A stretch of 64,000 bases of DNA from Apus apus (GCF_020740795.1 NC_067283.1:2383659-2447658), one strand, 5' to 3'; shown: positions 11,701-26,700, counted from the stretch's first letter. The notes: generated by a model not told the origin, from the letters alone. A program made the numbers and translations.

Positions 11701-14700
11701 GTTGTGTCCTCCCACTCTCCTCTCAACAATCACCTGGTCTGGTAGTCTCATAAATAGGAGAACAGTTTGGGAGGAAAATAAACTCTTAGAGCAGTTCATT
11801 TGACTTAGGAACATGAACTCCCATTGAACTTGTCGTAAGAATACTAAACACTAACAAAGGCAGAATGAGGAAAACAATTATGATAAAGACCAAACTGTCT
11901 TTATTGGTGCTTGCTGCTAAGAGGAAATTAGATAGCAGTGCAGGACTGCTTGCCCAAACAGCTTTACAAGAGCCATAGGGAAAAGGGATCACAGCAGAGC
12001 ATTGCTATGCAACATGTAATCCTTCCTCACAACAATGGTTTGCTACGAAGCTCAGACTAAGTGCCCCCATAATGATCAGTTTCAGACATGCTGCAACACA
12101 CAATTTCTCAGTGTTTTAGCTGAAACGCTGAGGACAGATTCCCATTCATTCCCAGCTGGGTCACGGGGCTCTGGCAGTGGTTTTTCAGACAACTCTTGTC
12201 TGGGTAGCAGCAGTCCGAAGCGGACACGCAGCCGTGGGAATTCCTCGGTTAGAGCTCGGCTGTCGTCATGGCTGGGCTGCAGCTCCAAGGCTTCAAACCA
12301 TTCGCTATGGTTTGCAGGAGAGGAGGGAGCAGATGAGCCTCTTTAGAGCTAAGCTCATCCAGGAAAAAGCCTGCCCTTAGAAAGGGGTTTGGGATGCTTC
12401 TTTATAATGGAATCTCTTCCGTCGCCTATATACATATCTTCCCTCATTTAAATAGGCTTAATTATTTTCTCAGCTCAAGTATTAATGTTTGTTTGGACAG
12501 TAACCACAGTCCCCTTTTCTTCACAGTGCCCAAATAACCAGACTTGTCCCTTAATATTGGCCATCACCATTGGTTGAATTATGAAAGTTTCACAGATTGT
12601 GAGAAGTTCTGTTTCTTTCTCATTCCCCTCATTTTTTTTTCTTCTGTTTTGTTAAAAAAAAAGAAACCAAAACCAAAACAAACAAACAAACCCTTCTTTT
12701 CAGCCTGTTCTCCAACTGCTTTTTCAGAATTTTTCCCTTTACACTACCCTTCCTTTAAAATATGAGCACACATATTTTAGGTTTTTAATGCCTATTTCAC
12801 TAACACTTAAACACAGAATAACATAACCCTACTTTAAATTGTGAACGTTAAAAGTATTTTTTCCCCTTCTGTATTTCTAGTGTGCTTCACATGCTCAGAA
12901 AGCTCTACATAAACAACTGCAACTACTTATGGGACACAGCAAGTAATTTTTTCCAGAGTGTTGATTTCCAGGCCTTAGAAAGACTGTGTCTTGGCTAATC
13001 TCAGCCTGAAGGAAGGAGGGGAAAATCCAGAGTACATGCTTATGCATTCCTACCTGTCATGACCTGAAGCAATTAATACTAGCAGTGGCCCTGCAAACTG
13101 ATCTGGGTATATAAAATCAAGGACTAGTCTCAGAGAGGTGATTTGTACCTTGGTAAAAGTGTGATGCTAGATTTCCCTCTGCAAACACATCCCCCTAGAG
13201 AAACCACCAAAAAGATGCATGATGTGTCCTTTTTTTTTTTTTTTCATGCACCAACTGTATTAGCAAGCTCATACAGATTTGTCTCATCAAAAAAGGGCAA
13301 TTATTACACTTTTTGGAGCTGCAAGAGAACAGAAGGATTAGCATTTAAGCTTGCCTCTTTGACAAACTCTGGAGATTGACTGGAATCATGTTTGCTAGCA
13401 GGAACTGTTTGAGATGAAATGGACAGTGCTTGTAAACACTGTCTCTGCAACAGGAGACCAGGGTGCAAGTTATGCCTGTGTGTGACCTTTAGTAAGTCAC
13501 TTAATCTTTCTGAGTCTCAATTTTCCCTCTGTAAAATGGAGATAGAGAAATGAAGAGGGTGGCATGCTCTGATAACATGTTACGTGATAGCTCGTTATGT
13601 TCCTTAGACAGATGATAGCTGGGAAAACATCTACCTGATATGGTGAGTCCATCTCTAGTGCAGGAGGCACGTTCAGCTCTTTAGATAGATCCCTGCCAGC
13701 ACCACCTAAGGGAAAAAGCTATTCCTTGCATGGGCTTCCAAAAAAGCAAGTCAACAACAAGGAAAAATCCATCCACCTCCCACTATCATCTCCAGAGCAT
13801 CCCACACTTTTTCAGAGATGCAGGCATAACATGTCTCAGGATGGGTCTGGATTGAACCCTACATCAACAGGGATGACAAGTAGAACAATACTGTGTCCAG
13901 CTCTGGAGGCCTCAGCACAAGATGTGGATCTGTTGGAGTAAGTTCAACAGGAGGCAGCCACAGAAATCATCAGCAGGATGGAGCACCTCTGCTATGGAGA
14001 CAGGCAGAGTTGGGGTTGTTCAGCCTGAAGAAGATAAGGCTCCAAGGAGACATTATTGCAGCCTTTCAGTATTTCAAGGGGGCCTACCAGAAACATGGGG
14101 ACAAAATTTTTAGCAGGTCCTGTTGTGACAAGGCAAGGTGTGATGGTTTTAAATGGAAAGAGGGGAGATTTAGACTAGATCTAAGGAAGATTATTTTTAC
14201 AATGAGTGTGATGAAACACTGACACAGGTTGCCCAGAGAGGTGGTAGAAGTTCCAACCCTGGAAACATTCAAGTTCAGGTTGGACAGGGCTCTGAGCAAC
14301 CTCATCTAGTTGAGGGTGTCCCTGCTCACTGAAAAGGAGTTGAACTAGGTGACTTTTAAAGGTCCCTTCCAACACAAACCATCCCATGATTCTACTAGAA
14401 TCCTTCAGGAATGTACATATAGACTGCACAGACCAAAACATATGCATTGGTATTGTAGAAAACAATAAAGGAAGCTTCATGAAGGGAACCAGTTTCAAAG
14501 GGAATATTGCCTAAAGAGACCTTGCTAGAGGGAAGTATTTTCTTATTCTCCATTTCTACTCTCCTATAGTTTTGCGCTAAACACTCTTTGTTCTCCAGGA
14601 GACTGGGGCTTTACACTTGACTTCATGGTCCTGGAGGCAAAGTCTTGCTTGTGTCCCTCCATCTGGAAGGATAAAGAGAATGAAAACATGACATTTTTTT

Positions 14701-17700
14701 CTTTTTCTTGGGTAACAGCAGCCCCCTTTAATAGTGCCCCTTGGATCTGTAAGACATGCTTGACCAGACATACCTCTGGAAGAGGTCAGCACTCCTGGGA
14801 TTAAGAAACTTAGCAACGCTCCAGAGAGAGAGTTGGAAAGTCATGTTTAATGATACTTTGCTGAGAAACTGGGCAAATTTAATTAAAACATCACTTACTC
14901 AAGCCCAGTGGAACTAATTGAATGCTCTAATATTCCGACTTTTCATTAATGGGTTAAGAAAGAGGGCTGCACTTGTGTGTACAAGGGGGAAAAGGGGGGG
15001 AGGATATAGAGAAGAAGAGAGCTTTAGCAAGGCTGCCTGTGCTTCGTTTAATATAACCAAGAAACTTCATTGCTGGCAATGGAGCTTGAATACAGTTGAC
15101 TTCTCTCACCACTGCTGCCCCCATCCCCTTGACACACACACATTTCCCCCCCGACACACACCCTTCTCCACCCAAGACCCCTCTGAAAGAATAGCTGAAT
15201 GAGCTAGAGTAGATTTGGCAGAGGAAGGGAAATTGCTTTTTTAATAAGTGGTCTATTCAGAGCTCCTACTTTTCAATAAAGAGAAGGCTGGAGAAGTCCT
15301 GGTCTAATTACCTCATCCTCACCCTAGACAAGCTCGCCCTTTCATTAGCAATTGAGGTCATATCATATAACTTTGTGAGCCATCATGGGCACAACATGTT
15401 CAGTGATTATTTCATTGGTGGTGGCAAAATTACAGTCGGCCCATCAAGGTTGTAAAAAACAGAAGTAAAATAATAATTAAATGAGAACGTCTACCAGGAG
15501 ACACTAAAACTAGGTGGGATAGGATAATGTCACCCTTGCAGAAATACGTGGATTGTTTGCTAGTGTGACACCATGGAGAAACTGCCGTGTTGACCGCAAG
15601 GGTATAGTGTTGGTTGCCAAATCAGCCAGTTAAGCACAGGTCCTTTTTTTGCTAGGTCTCGTAAGACTTTTTATACGTTTTTGCCATGGTTGGGAGTAAT
15701 TAGATAGGAAAGATTGTGTGTTGTTAAGAATCAGTGAGAGACCACCAAGCTTGTGCTGTATCTTCAACAGATACTCCTCCACCCCCTCAGGGAACACACA
15801 TGTGGACATCCATACGTAGATGACACACACTAGCAGAGGCTGGCACTGCAACAAGCTCCTGTAGCAAAATACAGGGAAAGAAAGTCCATTTCTAGCCCAG
15901 TCCAAAGCAGTCTCTAGTGCAGCAAAGGGTTAGATTTCTGCATGTATAGCTCCACTAGTTGACATAAAACCTGTGGCTTGGTTAGAGGCAAAACACAGTG
16001 GGTGCTGAGCAGAAATTCAGGAGAGTTGGCTTCAGTCTCCTGCTCCATCATCAGCTTACTGATAACTTGGGGAAAGGCACTCAGTTTGCATCTCAACTCC
16101 CCCTTAAAATGATCATAATCTTTCTGGAACTCACAGAGACATTTAACACATTAGAGTCCATAGAAGCATCATAGCTATATAATGAGTGCTCAAGTTCAAA
16201 TTTTTTCAGTCTTTTGATTCACACCGAATACATACAAGTTTTTGTCCAAATAATCAAGCTAGGTTAGTTCAAAGTGATTTCACACTCCCATAGAATCACA
16301 GAACCATTCAGGTTGGAAAAGACCCTTGGGATCACCAAGTCCAACCATCATCCCTACTCTACAAAGTTCTCCCTTAAACCATATCCACCAACACCACATC
16401 CAAATGACCCTTAAACACATCCAAGGATGGTGACTCCACCACCTCCCTGGGCAGCCTGTTCCAATGTCTAACCACTCTTGCTGTGAAAAAAATTCCTAAT
16501 GTCCAGTCTAAATCTCCCCTGTTGCAGCTTAAAGCCCTTCCCTCTTTTCTGTCGCTAATTACCTGTGAGAAGAGACCAGCACCAACCTCTCTACAGTGAC
16601 CTCTCAGGTAGCTGTAGAGACATAGTCACTAGGTTGGCATCTCTTGTTGCTCAGTAGCTGGAAAGCCTGTAAGGCAGTAGCTATTCGATGGGCAGCTTCC
16701 ACAGAGAAAGCTGAGAAGAGGACACGTGCTGAATTTTGTATTTAACCCACTGCCTTCATCAGGGAAAATATCAAGAAATTCAGCAAGGGAACCTCGCTCC
16801 ACCTGCTCAGCAGCTCTCATCCTCCACCAATACGGCATTGCCAGTGGGACCAGGAGGAAAGAAGCAGATTGAAACTGATATTAATCTACACACAAGTAAG
16901 TATGTCAGAGACACCAACCACACTATGGAGGCCAATGCTCAGGCTTCAAAACAGTTTTGATATTTCAAGCAAGTGTTGCAAGTTTTGACCTCACAATTAC
17001 AAAGCCAGCCTGGGTCCTCATCTCTGACTTGAACACCTCTGATCATCTTAATGATACCATATTGTGCCACTGGTTTAGATCCACACATCCTGCCTATATG
17101 TATATTCTCCCGATCTGGAGATCAGATCAGAGACTGATCTCATGGTGTATGTTCTCCTGATCTCAAACCACCATTCTCTTCAAAGTTTCCTTCTCAACAT
17201 GCAGTTTGCTTGTTCCCTGCCTGGCTTCATGATGCTGTTGAGATTCTAGTGGGCTGCTTGGCTAACCTTTCAACCAGACTAAGGTACAATTATTCTAAGA
17301 ACACAAACAGAGAAATCATTTCAACCACTGCTGCAGATCGGCAAGGAAAGCTGTCAGACAGCAATACCAACTCAACAGACACGGCATCGGTGGACAAAAA
17401 TAGGAACACTGGATCACTGACCTGCAGCAAAGGTCTTTGACTTGGATTGCCAGGAGGGCTCTCAGTGTCTGGACAACCGTCACAACTGTTACTCAGCTGT
17501 TTAGCTGCAGATATTACACTAGTGCTTAGAAACCACTGCCAATGACCTAGGCCTGACTGTGCCAAGTAAAGTGGAGGCAAAGGATGAGACAGAGTCTCTG
17601 ACATCTCCCCTTCCCCTGGGAACAAGCTCACAGTGGGACCAGGACAAGAAAGGGTAAGAAGAAAGAGAAAATTGACTCCCTCCAGCTCACCCTTTGAGTT

Positions 17701-20700
17701 CATTTAGCTCAGTGTCACATGGAGACCATAGAGCAGAGATGATAAATAAGGACACCTAACCTAAATCCAAGACTGAGTCTCAGCCATAAGGGCATCCTGA
17801 CTGCAGCTACTGAGGTGGAAGGCACTGGGAGTTATGTCAAGTCCCTTGGGCAAGTTTTTTAGCCCCAGCACTGCTAGGAGATACTGATGGAATTACAAGA
17901 ACATATCAATAGCACCTAAAGCCACAGCCTTGTAGGTTTTGATGATCAGTATTATATGACTCTGGAAGTGGAGGAGAGTGGAGACATCTCACAGCAATCT
18001 CCAGCATGAAATCATAACCTCTATGGACCACCTTCTCCATTCTTTAGTCCCATCTGCTACATAGCCAACTACAGGGAGTTTCAACAGACTCTTGGGAACA
18101 ACGGATCACAAGGATTAAAACAAATTTCATCACCCTGCAAAGCCTGTTTCACACGCCAAAGAGCTGCAACAGGAGTTCAGAGACACTGAGCCTTTTAATC
18201 CAGAGGCAGAAAAGCTGTCTGGCTTTGGCTGACACCAACTAAATCCAGGATATTTCTAATCCTGATCTCAGCGCTGTCTAGGAGCATCTGGTGGTGGGGA
18301 AAGGGGGAGAAGTTTGCTGGCCAGCACTCACTGGTGGCATTCTCTGATGCTCCAACTCTGTTGTAAGGAATGACATTTTACGCATACACACAGGAACAAC
18401 TGAGCTGGGATGGCGATTCCTAGAATGCACAACTGGCTGGGCTGCATTTGCCTGGGAAACTGGAGACTCAGGTCCCCCATCCCAGCCCCAACCCTCCATC
18501 CAATCACACGGACAATAACAAGGCTGGAAGGCTATTTATAGCCCTACAGTATATCCCTCTTCGAGGTTGGTGCAATGAAACACTGATCCTAGGCACCTGT
18601 GCTGGCCAATCTGAGGGATTTTCATGTTCGAGCAACTCCAGGCTAGGTACAGGCAAGCAGATTAGGGGAGAAGTTGGAGAGTCCCATCCTTTCCCCCTTC
18701 TTGCTTCAATGATTCAGAGATTCCAGACACATTATCCTTTCTATCAGTCCCATGGGGAGGCCTCCATGCAGGAGGGTAAAGTCTCATGGAGGAACATAAA
18801 GAGCAGGAAGTCTTCTAGTTGAGAGGGTAAGGATCAGAAAAGAAAAAGGAAAAAAAAAAAAAAAAAGGAGGGAGTACTCACCCATACACTGTCAGCTGCA
18901 AACCCAGCAGCTCTAGACAGAGTGGAAGGCTGCCAGATAATACAGTTGAGGGACTTTCAGGACTGAGGTGAGTCAGAGAGGATATTTCTACCCTGGTTCT
19001 CCGCCAGGTGTTTGTCCAGCCAGTTTTAAAGAAACCTGGCTGGGGAGATGCTACACTATCCATGCTCTATTGAACTACTGCAAGAAAAGCATCCCTCAGC
19101 CTGTGCTACGGCAGCATAAATCCCTTCCTCATCCTACCTCGCTGTAAGCCTCCAGAACCTGCCTTTCCATCCTTTTGCACTCTAAGACCATCTTCTACCT
19201 ATGGAAAGCCATCAGTCTTTCGCCTCACCTCATGTTTTCTAGACCTGGAGAGTCCTTTTTCCTTCCCTCTGATCTCCCTCCAACATTTTTTCACAACTCT
19301 TGAAGCACAGTGACAAAAACAGGCCATAGTCCTACAACTGAGACGTCATCCCTCCAGCAGAAGCATTTTGCATCCAATGCTCCTATTTCAACACACAAGT
19401 TCAGCACCTTATTGCCCCCACAACCCCCACAATGGCTTGAACCTCCACCCTGAGCTGTCTTCAACACACCTTCATGCCCACAAGGTTATTGTGGAAGTCC
19501 ACCCTGGCTCGCAGGTCCTTGTTGGGTTTCCTCCCCAGGAACTCCTTGACAAACTTGTTACTGTATTTCAGGTTGTCACCACAGCCACCCCACTGCCAAG
19601 CTTCACGGTTCTCCAGGTCAGGGGCCTCGTCACAGGTGCAACGTTCCATCCTCCCTGCACTGCAAGCCTTGGCCATGGCGTGTGTCAGCCCCGCAGAGGA
19701 GATGGCATACAAGAAGGCTGTCTCCTTAAAACCTGTAGGAGAGAAAAGGAGGCAGCTTTAATTGCAGCTGGACCAAAGGTTAAACCAAGAAAAAACATCA
19801 GGAAATTGAGGAAAAAAAAACATTGTGAAAAGAGCTGGAGAGATGTCAAAGCGTGCTGAGCTCTATGCTTGTCACTGATGGTGGAGAGGACACAGTGGAG
19901 GGCAAGGAACAATGGACAGAGGTAGCATGAGCCACGATTAAAAAATGCAAATGAAATCTGGACAGCTCTGTGGCTGTCACTCTGCAGGGAGTCTCTGCCT
20001 GAAAACAGAAAGAGATGAGCAAGAGTTGGACGAGCCACAGAGGTATCATCACCATGGTACAGCAATACTGCTACCAAAGGGACACCAAATAGCAGGAACC
20101 CAGCATAGACTTCCCATCCGGTGGTTAGAATAGAAAACATCAAGGCTCCTTGCCTTCTCGTTCCCACTGAAAAAAAAGTATCACTGACTCCCACTCCAGC
20201 CCAAAAACCTGTTTTAAAAAAGGTGCCTGAAGGCACCTGAGGACTGGAAAGCACAACAGCCAGCCTGTCATCTCAAATGCTTCAAAAAGCAGTTTACACC
20301 TCAGACCTTCCATGTACAACTCCTTTTTACACCTCCATGCTCACCTGCAGAGATGCAGCAGCATCTGCTCCCTCCAACAGGTAAACTGATTCCCAGAGAG
20401 ACCCACAATTTTGATCCAAATTATAAAAGCCAGAAATAAAAAGCAAACATGTCAGTATTTATAGCTCCTCATTCTCCGGCTATGGAAGCCGTAAACGACT
20501 GCATGTTTGAGATGCAATTCCAGAACAGCCTTGGATCCTACTCAAGAAATCCCCCACTCAAAAATAACACAAGTGGATGGTGACAGTAGTGGATATATTT
20601 GTAAGCTGGTGTGTCAACCAAGGACATGCAGAGACACTGCCAGGTCATTTTTGGAACTGTTCCTTTGGAGGTTCATGGTAGTCTAAGCAAGCTCATGGGG

Positions 20701-23700
20701 TGCTGTCCTGGCCCATCCCCAGAGCCTGCCTTCCCAAAACACTCCCAGGTGCATGATGCTGAATTCCAGCAGCAGACAGACAGAAATCCAGTCCAGGAGA
20801 CTGAGGCTTGGTCCTATCAAGCGGCCTGACTCAAAGTAGGTTGTGGTAGAAATTCTCCAACCATTCTACTGCTCACCTGGAAAAGAGCAGCAAGAACCCT
20901 TCCCTCACAGGAAGAAAGGTTAAGATAAAAAAGGCTCATCTCCACACTCACTGAGGACACCATAAAGAGTCATCAGGGTTGTTTAACCAAATTTGGGGGG
21001 TTTTCCCCTCTTTGTCTTCTCCCCAAAGTTAGATCATGTCCTCTGGCATCCCATAACATTTTCAGCATTGCAAACTCTCTCACTGGGAATGGTGGGAGAA
21101 TACTTTACTTAATTTTCACAACACAACTCATGGGTATGTAGACCACCAAACTCCCCTGGGTACTAAATGTCTTCTGAGAAGCTTTCAGTTTTGTAGGTTG
21201 GTTCAAGTTTTTCTAGATTACACCCTAGGTCAGACTGCCCACACATGCCTGTTAGAGAGATGCCACTGCTGGAGAAAAACCTTCCCAAGCCTCCATGCCC
21301 CTGGGTTGTAGAAGTGGCTTCTTGCCACCACTGCTACTTGTGCTATGAAATAGGGAGGCATCAGCGTGCTACCAGGAGGTCCTTGATGGAATAGGGCATG
21401 TAAACTGTCCCCTGAGAGTCTGAGACACTGCAATTGGCAGCAAACAACCTAGATGTGTTATGGTTCAGTAGACAGCCCAGATCTACAACCTGATTGAAGG
21501 CAAAGTGGTTTGAAGCACTGTGTTCAAAGCAGTTGTGAAATCTCAGCAGAAATTCAGTGCTGTGCAACCACGATGCATACCGGGTTTGACAGAAAGCCAG
21601 AAGTGGTTCATTTGCCAGGTTCTACCCCCTCCATCAATCTCTCCATCCACTTCAGCTCTACTCCTCCCATTCTCCATCACTGAAAGCCTCACAAATTCCT
21701 GGTGCCCATCAGCACGGGTATCATCTCACCCACAGGCAGCTCAGGCAGCTTCCAAGCAAGTCCATGTGACATTTGGCGCTGGTCAGATTTAAAGCCATCT
21801 CCACCACGCACTATTTGATTGCACCAAGATATTTTGTAACAAGATAATGAGCTTTAAATCAATGCAGGCATTCTAACCCCCCACGCATCAGCAGCCTGCC
21901 GTCCACAGCTATCCAGTTTCAGCCATTTCCAAAATTGTTTGTGAGTATCCAAAGAGGATAACAAGTCCCTTAAACAATCCCTCACTATTTTAAGAAACGG
22001 GCCGTGTCAGCCCAAGCTGCAAACCAGCAGCCAGGCTCTTCTGGTGACCAAGAGTTAAAAAGGAGGGAGAAATTTTTCTTGGGTGAAATGTGGGGGGTTT
22101 GCCTTTTTTTTTTTTTTTAATATCTTCTTCTTTAAAGCTGCAATGGCCCTGGAGGAGAGGAAGCAAGCACACACTGATGTATTTGAATAGCTGTGTCTTA
22201 GTGGGTGATACATGTGCATCTTTGCCCTGGGGTATCACTTGCCACAATGCTGAACCAGGAACCAGCAGCTCCTGGAGAGGAGGAGAAAGATTTACAGGGC
22301 AGTGTGTTATGCAGTGAGAACAACATCTGAAGGATTTACAGCATCAGTGGAGGGCAGAGATGTTGCAGGGGCATAAAACATGGAAGAATGAGACAGCAGG
22401 CAGAGTCTTGCAACTCTCAGAGATACCATTTATTACACAGGGTCCTGACAAGGGCTGGGGGTGGTGGTTCTCCAAGGTGTTTTAATGCAACTCAACTTTG
22501 AAATACCCCTCGCTGAGCGCTGCCCAGAGGGACGGGCACATCTGAAGGAACAAGCTGTGGCCTCCAGGTGTCAGCATGAGAAAGTGCTTAGCTTTCCCAA
22601 GGCGCCACTAATCCAGGGACTCCTCTGGCATGCGGGGATATTTTTAAATGTCTTGCAGCTCTGGCTGGACCTCTTGGGTTTCATAAGGACTTTCCTTGTT
22701 TCCATTGCAGTCAGTGACACTGCATTAGTTAAGCCCCAGCGCTTCTGAATTACTCCTTTCTAATTAACAAGGAAGGAAGTTTTTGGAAACCTCTCCTGTT
22801 ATCTTTGAGTACGTTGGACCCTAGGTTTCTAGGTTCAGCTCCATCACTGAGTGTGGGACTTTCTGGAAGTCACCAAAGCCCTCAAGACCCACGGCAAGCT
22901 ATCTGTAAAATGGTCCTGCTGCACTGTTAGCTTCAGCTGAGAAATAAGAACTGGATTTTACTGAAAAGGTCCAAAAATCTGAACTATATAAGGCAGCACA
23001 AAAGAATGAGATAAAAATACTCTCTCAGATTCTGGCCATCTCCACCTGAGCTGCTGGGAAGGGGTGTGGGAATTACCCACCACTCACACCCAGGGACCTT
23101 TTCCCTGGGTAGGGCAGTAACAAGACACAGATATTTGCAGGCTTTTGCTTTGCATTATGATGGGGCTCCTATTGCCCCCACTGACAGGACAGCACAGAAG
23201 ACTTTGTTTTGCCTTATTTCCCTTAACAAAGCATTTTCCCAATTTCTTTACTGAAAGTTTTATATCAAACTTATATAGGAAAAGAAAAAAATAGCAAAAA
23301 AACCCACCAGCTTTGGGAACTTCAACACCTTCCCCGTCAGCAACAGCTTAACTCTCAGGAGAAACAAGGAGGAACCATAGCTACTGGATGCAAACACATG
23401 CACAAACATCTCCAGGCTCCAAAGAGAGGAGCCATGGCCAGCAATGGGAAGTGGACAGGGGTTGCTTCACTAGTACAACCACAGAAATTACTGCCATATA
23501 GCACATCCTTTGCCTGCTCTGCACTATCATGGATCAGCTGAGCATGGCTTTGTCTTTACCTCCTACAAGCTGGTTTTGGACCTCTGGGGAGGTGGTAACC
23601 CACAGCTGGCAAAGGATGTACTAGGATGACCACTCTGCAAAGCACCAGAAAATCTGAGGGGTGTAGGAGGTGTTCCACCAAGACCCCCCACCCCTCTCAC

Positions 23701-26700
23701 CTCTCTTCAGCAAGCTGGCCCGGTAGCGACCCTCGAGGGTGCAGTTCCAGCGCTCAAAGCGGAACTGGTACTGGCACTCCAGGGCACTCATGCTGATGGC
23801 CTCCATCAGGGTCTCGGCCACGCCGGGGTCCCGCCGGCACATCCTGCGCTGCTTCTTCTCCAGCTTCAGGCGGTCACAGACTTTGTAGTGGGCTTTGACG
23901 GCAGCTTCCTCCATTTCTGAGGTCAGAGGGAGGATGGTCAGAGGTTCATTCCCCGTCAGCCTGTGAGGAGCAGAGGGGCACAGAGGTGAGGACAGAGGAA
24001 TATAGCCCATGGTAGGAAATGGGGGCTGGGGTGCAACTGGGATCTCCCCGGCTGAGCACTGATGTGGACTTGCCGATGCCTGGGCATGGAGTGATTTTAT
24101 AGCAAGGTTCTCTCTGCAGTGTGTGCACGAGGTGGGAGCAAGAGGAGAAGGATAAGAAGGAACATTTGGATTTATGTCCTCTACCAGCTCTCACAGAACT
24201 TGTTTGGACGCAAGACCTTGGCTATTTCCACCACAGGGATGTGTCGAAAAATGAAATAGGGAATAAATAGTTGAAGGTACCTAGCTGCATGAACTTGGGA
24301 AATGAGTGAAAAGACAAGAGTGCTACAGCCACTCTCATTTGAGCACATCAAGTAGAATTGGCTTGGGAAGGGGAAGAGGGTGATTCATCCCACCAGCCCC
24401 GGGAGACACACTGAGAAAGCACACGCAGACACTTTGCCCCCAGCAGAAGAGAACCTTACATAAAATCTAGCAAGCCACAGCCTGAGAGCAGGATACACTT
24501 TTACAGGCAATACTGCCAAAAGCTTTTTCCAGGGACAAACAGACTCAAAACCTAAAAAATGGCCTGAAGAAATACATGTCCCCTCTCCTGCCTTGTCCGA
24601 GCACAAGGTCCTTGACTTGTACAATGTGCAACAAAAGAAGCCAGCGTACTGTTCCCAGTGTCAAGTGACGAGCTGCTGGAAAAGGACCAGGCTGGCATTG
24701 GCCCCAGAGATCAGTGAGGCTGCAGGAACATCTGCTGGGCTCATGAGCAGTTTGTTGGCCAGGCTGCCTGCACCCCACTCTCCTGGCTCTGCCCTTTTCC
24801 GGCCAGATGCCAGTCCACACAGTCAATGGGAATCACTATGTAGAGTTTTCGAAGGACCTGAAGACATTTCCCCAGGCAAAAAGGAAGAATTGCTTAAAGC
24901 CAGGACCGAAAACTTGCTGAACCATTGCAATCCTGCACAGGGATGTGTCGCAGACATCTCCATCACTGCAGGACCACTGGGGTGCATGGAGTGGTGGGCA
25001 TGGGAGCAGAGCTCATGCTCACCCCCTCCACTGAACACAGAGGGATTCTGGAGACCCCTTAGTATCCCACCTGCCCTGCAGGAGCAGTGGTTTGTTGTTC
25101 TTTTTTTTTTAATAAGGATTTGTCTCAAATAATGATTGGACCAGAGGAAAAAGCCTGAAGTTGCAGTAGGGGAGGTTCAGATTGGATATTAGGAACAATT
25201 TCTGTACTGAAAGAGTGTTCAGGCACTGGAACAGGCTGCCCAGGGAGGTGATTAAGTCACCATCCCTGGAGGTATTCAAGAAACTTGTAGATATGGCACT
25301 TCAAGGCACACTTTAGTGACTGAGGTTGGAGTTTGGTTTTTTGTTTGGGTTTTTTTTTTTTTTGCTTGCTTGTTTTTTTAGTGGGGGGTTTAGTGTGTGT
25401 TGACCGTTGGACTCTATGATCTTAGAGGTCCTTTCTAACCATGACAACTCTGTGATTCTGTAATCAGTGGGACACCTCCTACCAGGAGCACAGTCCCCAA
25501 GGGCAAGCAGCTAGGATGCTTCAGCTCCCAAACTTCCTCACACAATGGGCACAAAATCCTGACCTAAGCCACAGCCAGCAACATCCTGTACAGACATAAT
25601 CATTACTGATCATTTCACATCAGATGGCTAAGAAAGGGAGAAAAATAATGGCTGGGTTTGGATTTTTAGGAGAACAAAGAATTGGGCAGAGAAATGTTCT
25701 CCTTCAAATGTACTAGGATTTCCAGGGGCAGGGTGGGAGGAAACAACAACAACCACCACCAACCTGCAATGCTAAAAATGAAGTCATAGGTCTGTGGGAA
25801 ATGTGGAAAACTAGTCTAAATAATGGACATTTTCCCCAAATTTTGTTCCCCCAAAATGCTAAAAGCATCCAAAAGGCCAAACAGCAAGCTCCATCTCAAG
25901 TACAGAGGAATGTTAACCCTTATGTTTTTGCTGTCTGAACTGGGACGGACAGTCTGAACAGACTGGAGTTCGACTGCTCCCCAAGGAGCTAGGACATCAC
26001 CCAGCCCTGGTGCCTTGTTAACCTGAACTCTGACCAGGCTTGTTCATGAGAATGGTGGCTTGGTCAGAGCTTCACACAGTAGTCAAGAAAGTCTCCAGGA
26101 CATTTTTTCCTGGCCTTCATCAATACAATCACAGACTGGTTTGGGTTGGAACGGACCATATAGACAACCTAGTTCCAACCCCTCTTCCATGGGCAGGGAC
26201 ACCTCACCCTAGGCCAGGTTGCTCCAAGCTCCAGTTCAACCTGCCCTTGAACACTTCCAGGGACTGGGCATCCACAGCTTCTCTGGGCAACCTGGGCCAG
26301 TGTCTCACCGTCCTCACAATGCAGATTTTCTTCTTAATGTCTAACTTAAATCTGTCTTCTGCATTCCTGTAAGCTTTCACAGTTGGAACAACAGATATCC
26401 CTCAGCTGGCAAAGAAGAGGGAGAGGCATTGAAGAATTTTCTACAGCTTCCCATTCCTAGTTTACTTTTCCAACTGAGCAGGTACTATTCAACTAAATGT
26501 TCTGGAAAAGATACATTCCAAGTATCATGTAGAAGATTGAGGAGGGACACAGGAATTGACACTACAGCCAAGATTTCTAAAGAGAAATTGGTGATTTTGA
26601 ATGCCTTCCCCACACTTCTCCTTTGAAATACTTAAAAGCATAGTTGCTGGTGCACAGCCCAAGTACATGTACCTCCAAAGTGGGTCCTACAATACACCTC

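Larger units (their letters stand above)
8754..19469 (-). other. WNT9A: WNT9A intron 3
   Basis: The intron is 10.7 kb with a GTGTGT donor and TGTCTGCAG acceptor, phase 0. It contains two CR1 fragments (13872..14396 plus, 16287..16625 minus), MIR-like relics (13450..13551, 16015..16115), a T18 tract at 10595..10612, an A17 tract at 18850..18866, and an isolated CpG-dense patch at 12125..12304. The remaining stretches (8754..12100, 12310..13440, 14400..16000, 16630..19469) show no identifiable feature. Confidence 0.9.

Noticed and set aside
17118..17141. 8-bp inverted repeat with 8-base loop (gagatcag...ctgatctc)
   Set aside because: Hairpins this small are expected by chance many times in 64 kb; no link to a gene end or RNA.
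17800..17890. 'tcccttgggcaagt' suggesting a MIR relic
   Set aside because: Too short, and the flanking segments do not follow MIR order.
18850..18866. A17 tract as the tail of a processed pseudogene
   Set aside because: No gene-like or LINE-like sequence precedes it.
19368..19859. 163-codon open frame on the plus strand
   Set aside because: Antisense shadow of WNT9A exon 3, with no recognisable protein features.
19685..20254. 189-codon open frame on the minus strand overlapping exon 3
   Set aside because: It is in a different frame from WNT9A exon 3 and runs into intron 2; the sequence is not Wnt-like.
24593..25132. 179-codon open frame on the plus strand in intron 1
   Set aside because: It is the longest frame not overlapping an exon, but shows no domain, has ordinary intron composition, and ends in a T-run that codes a chance hydrophobic tail. 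A database search would be needed to revive it.
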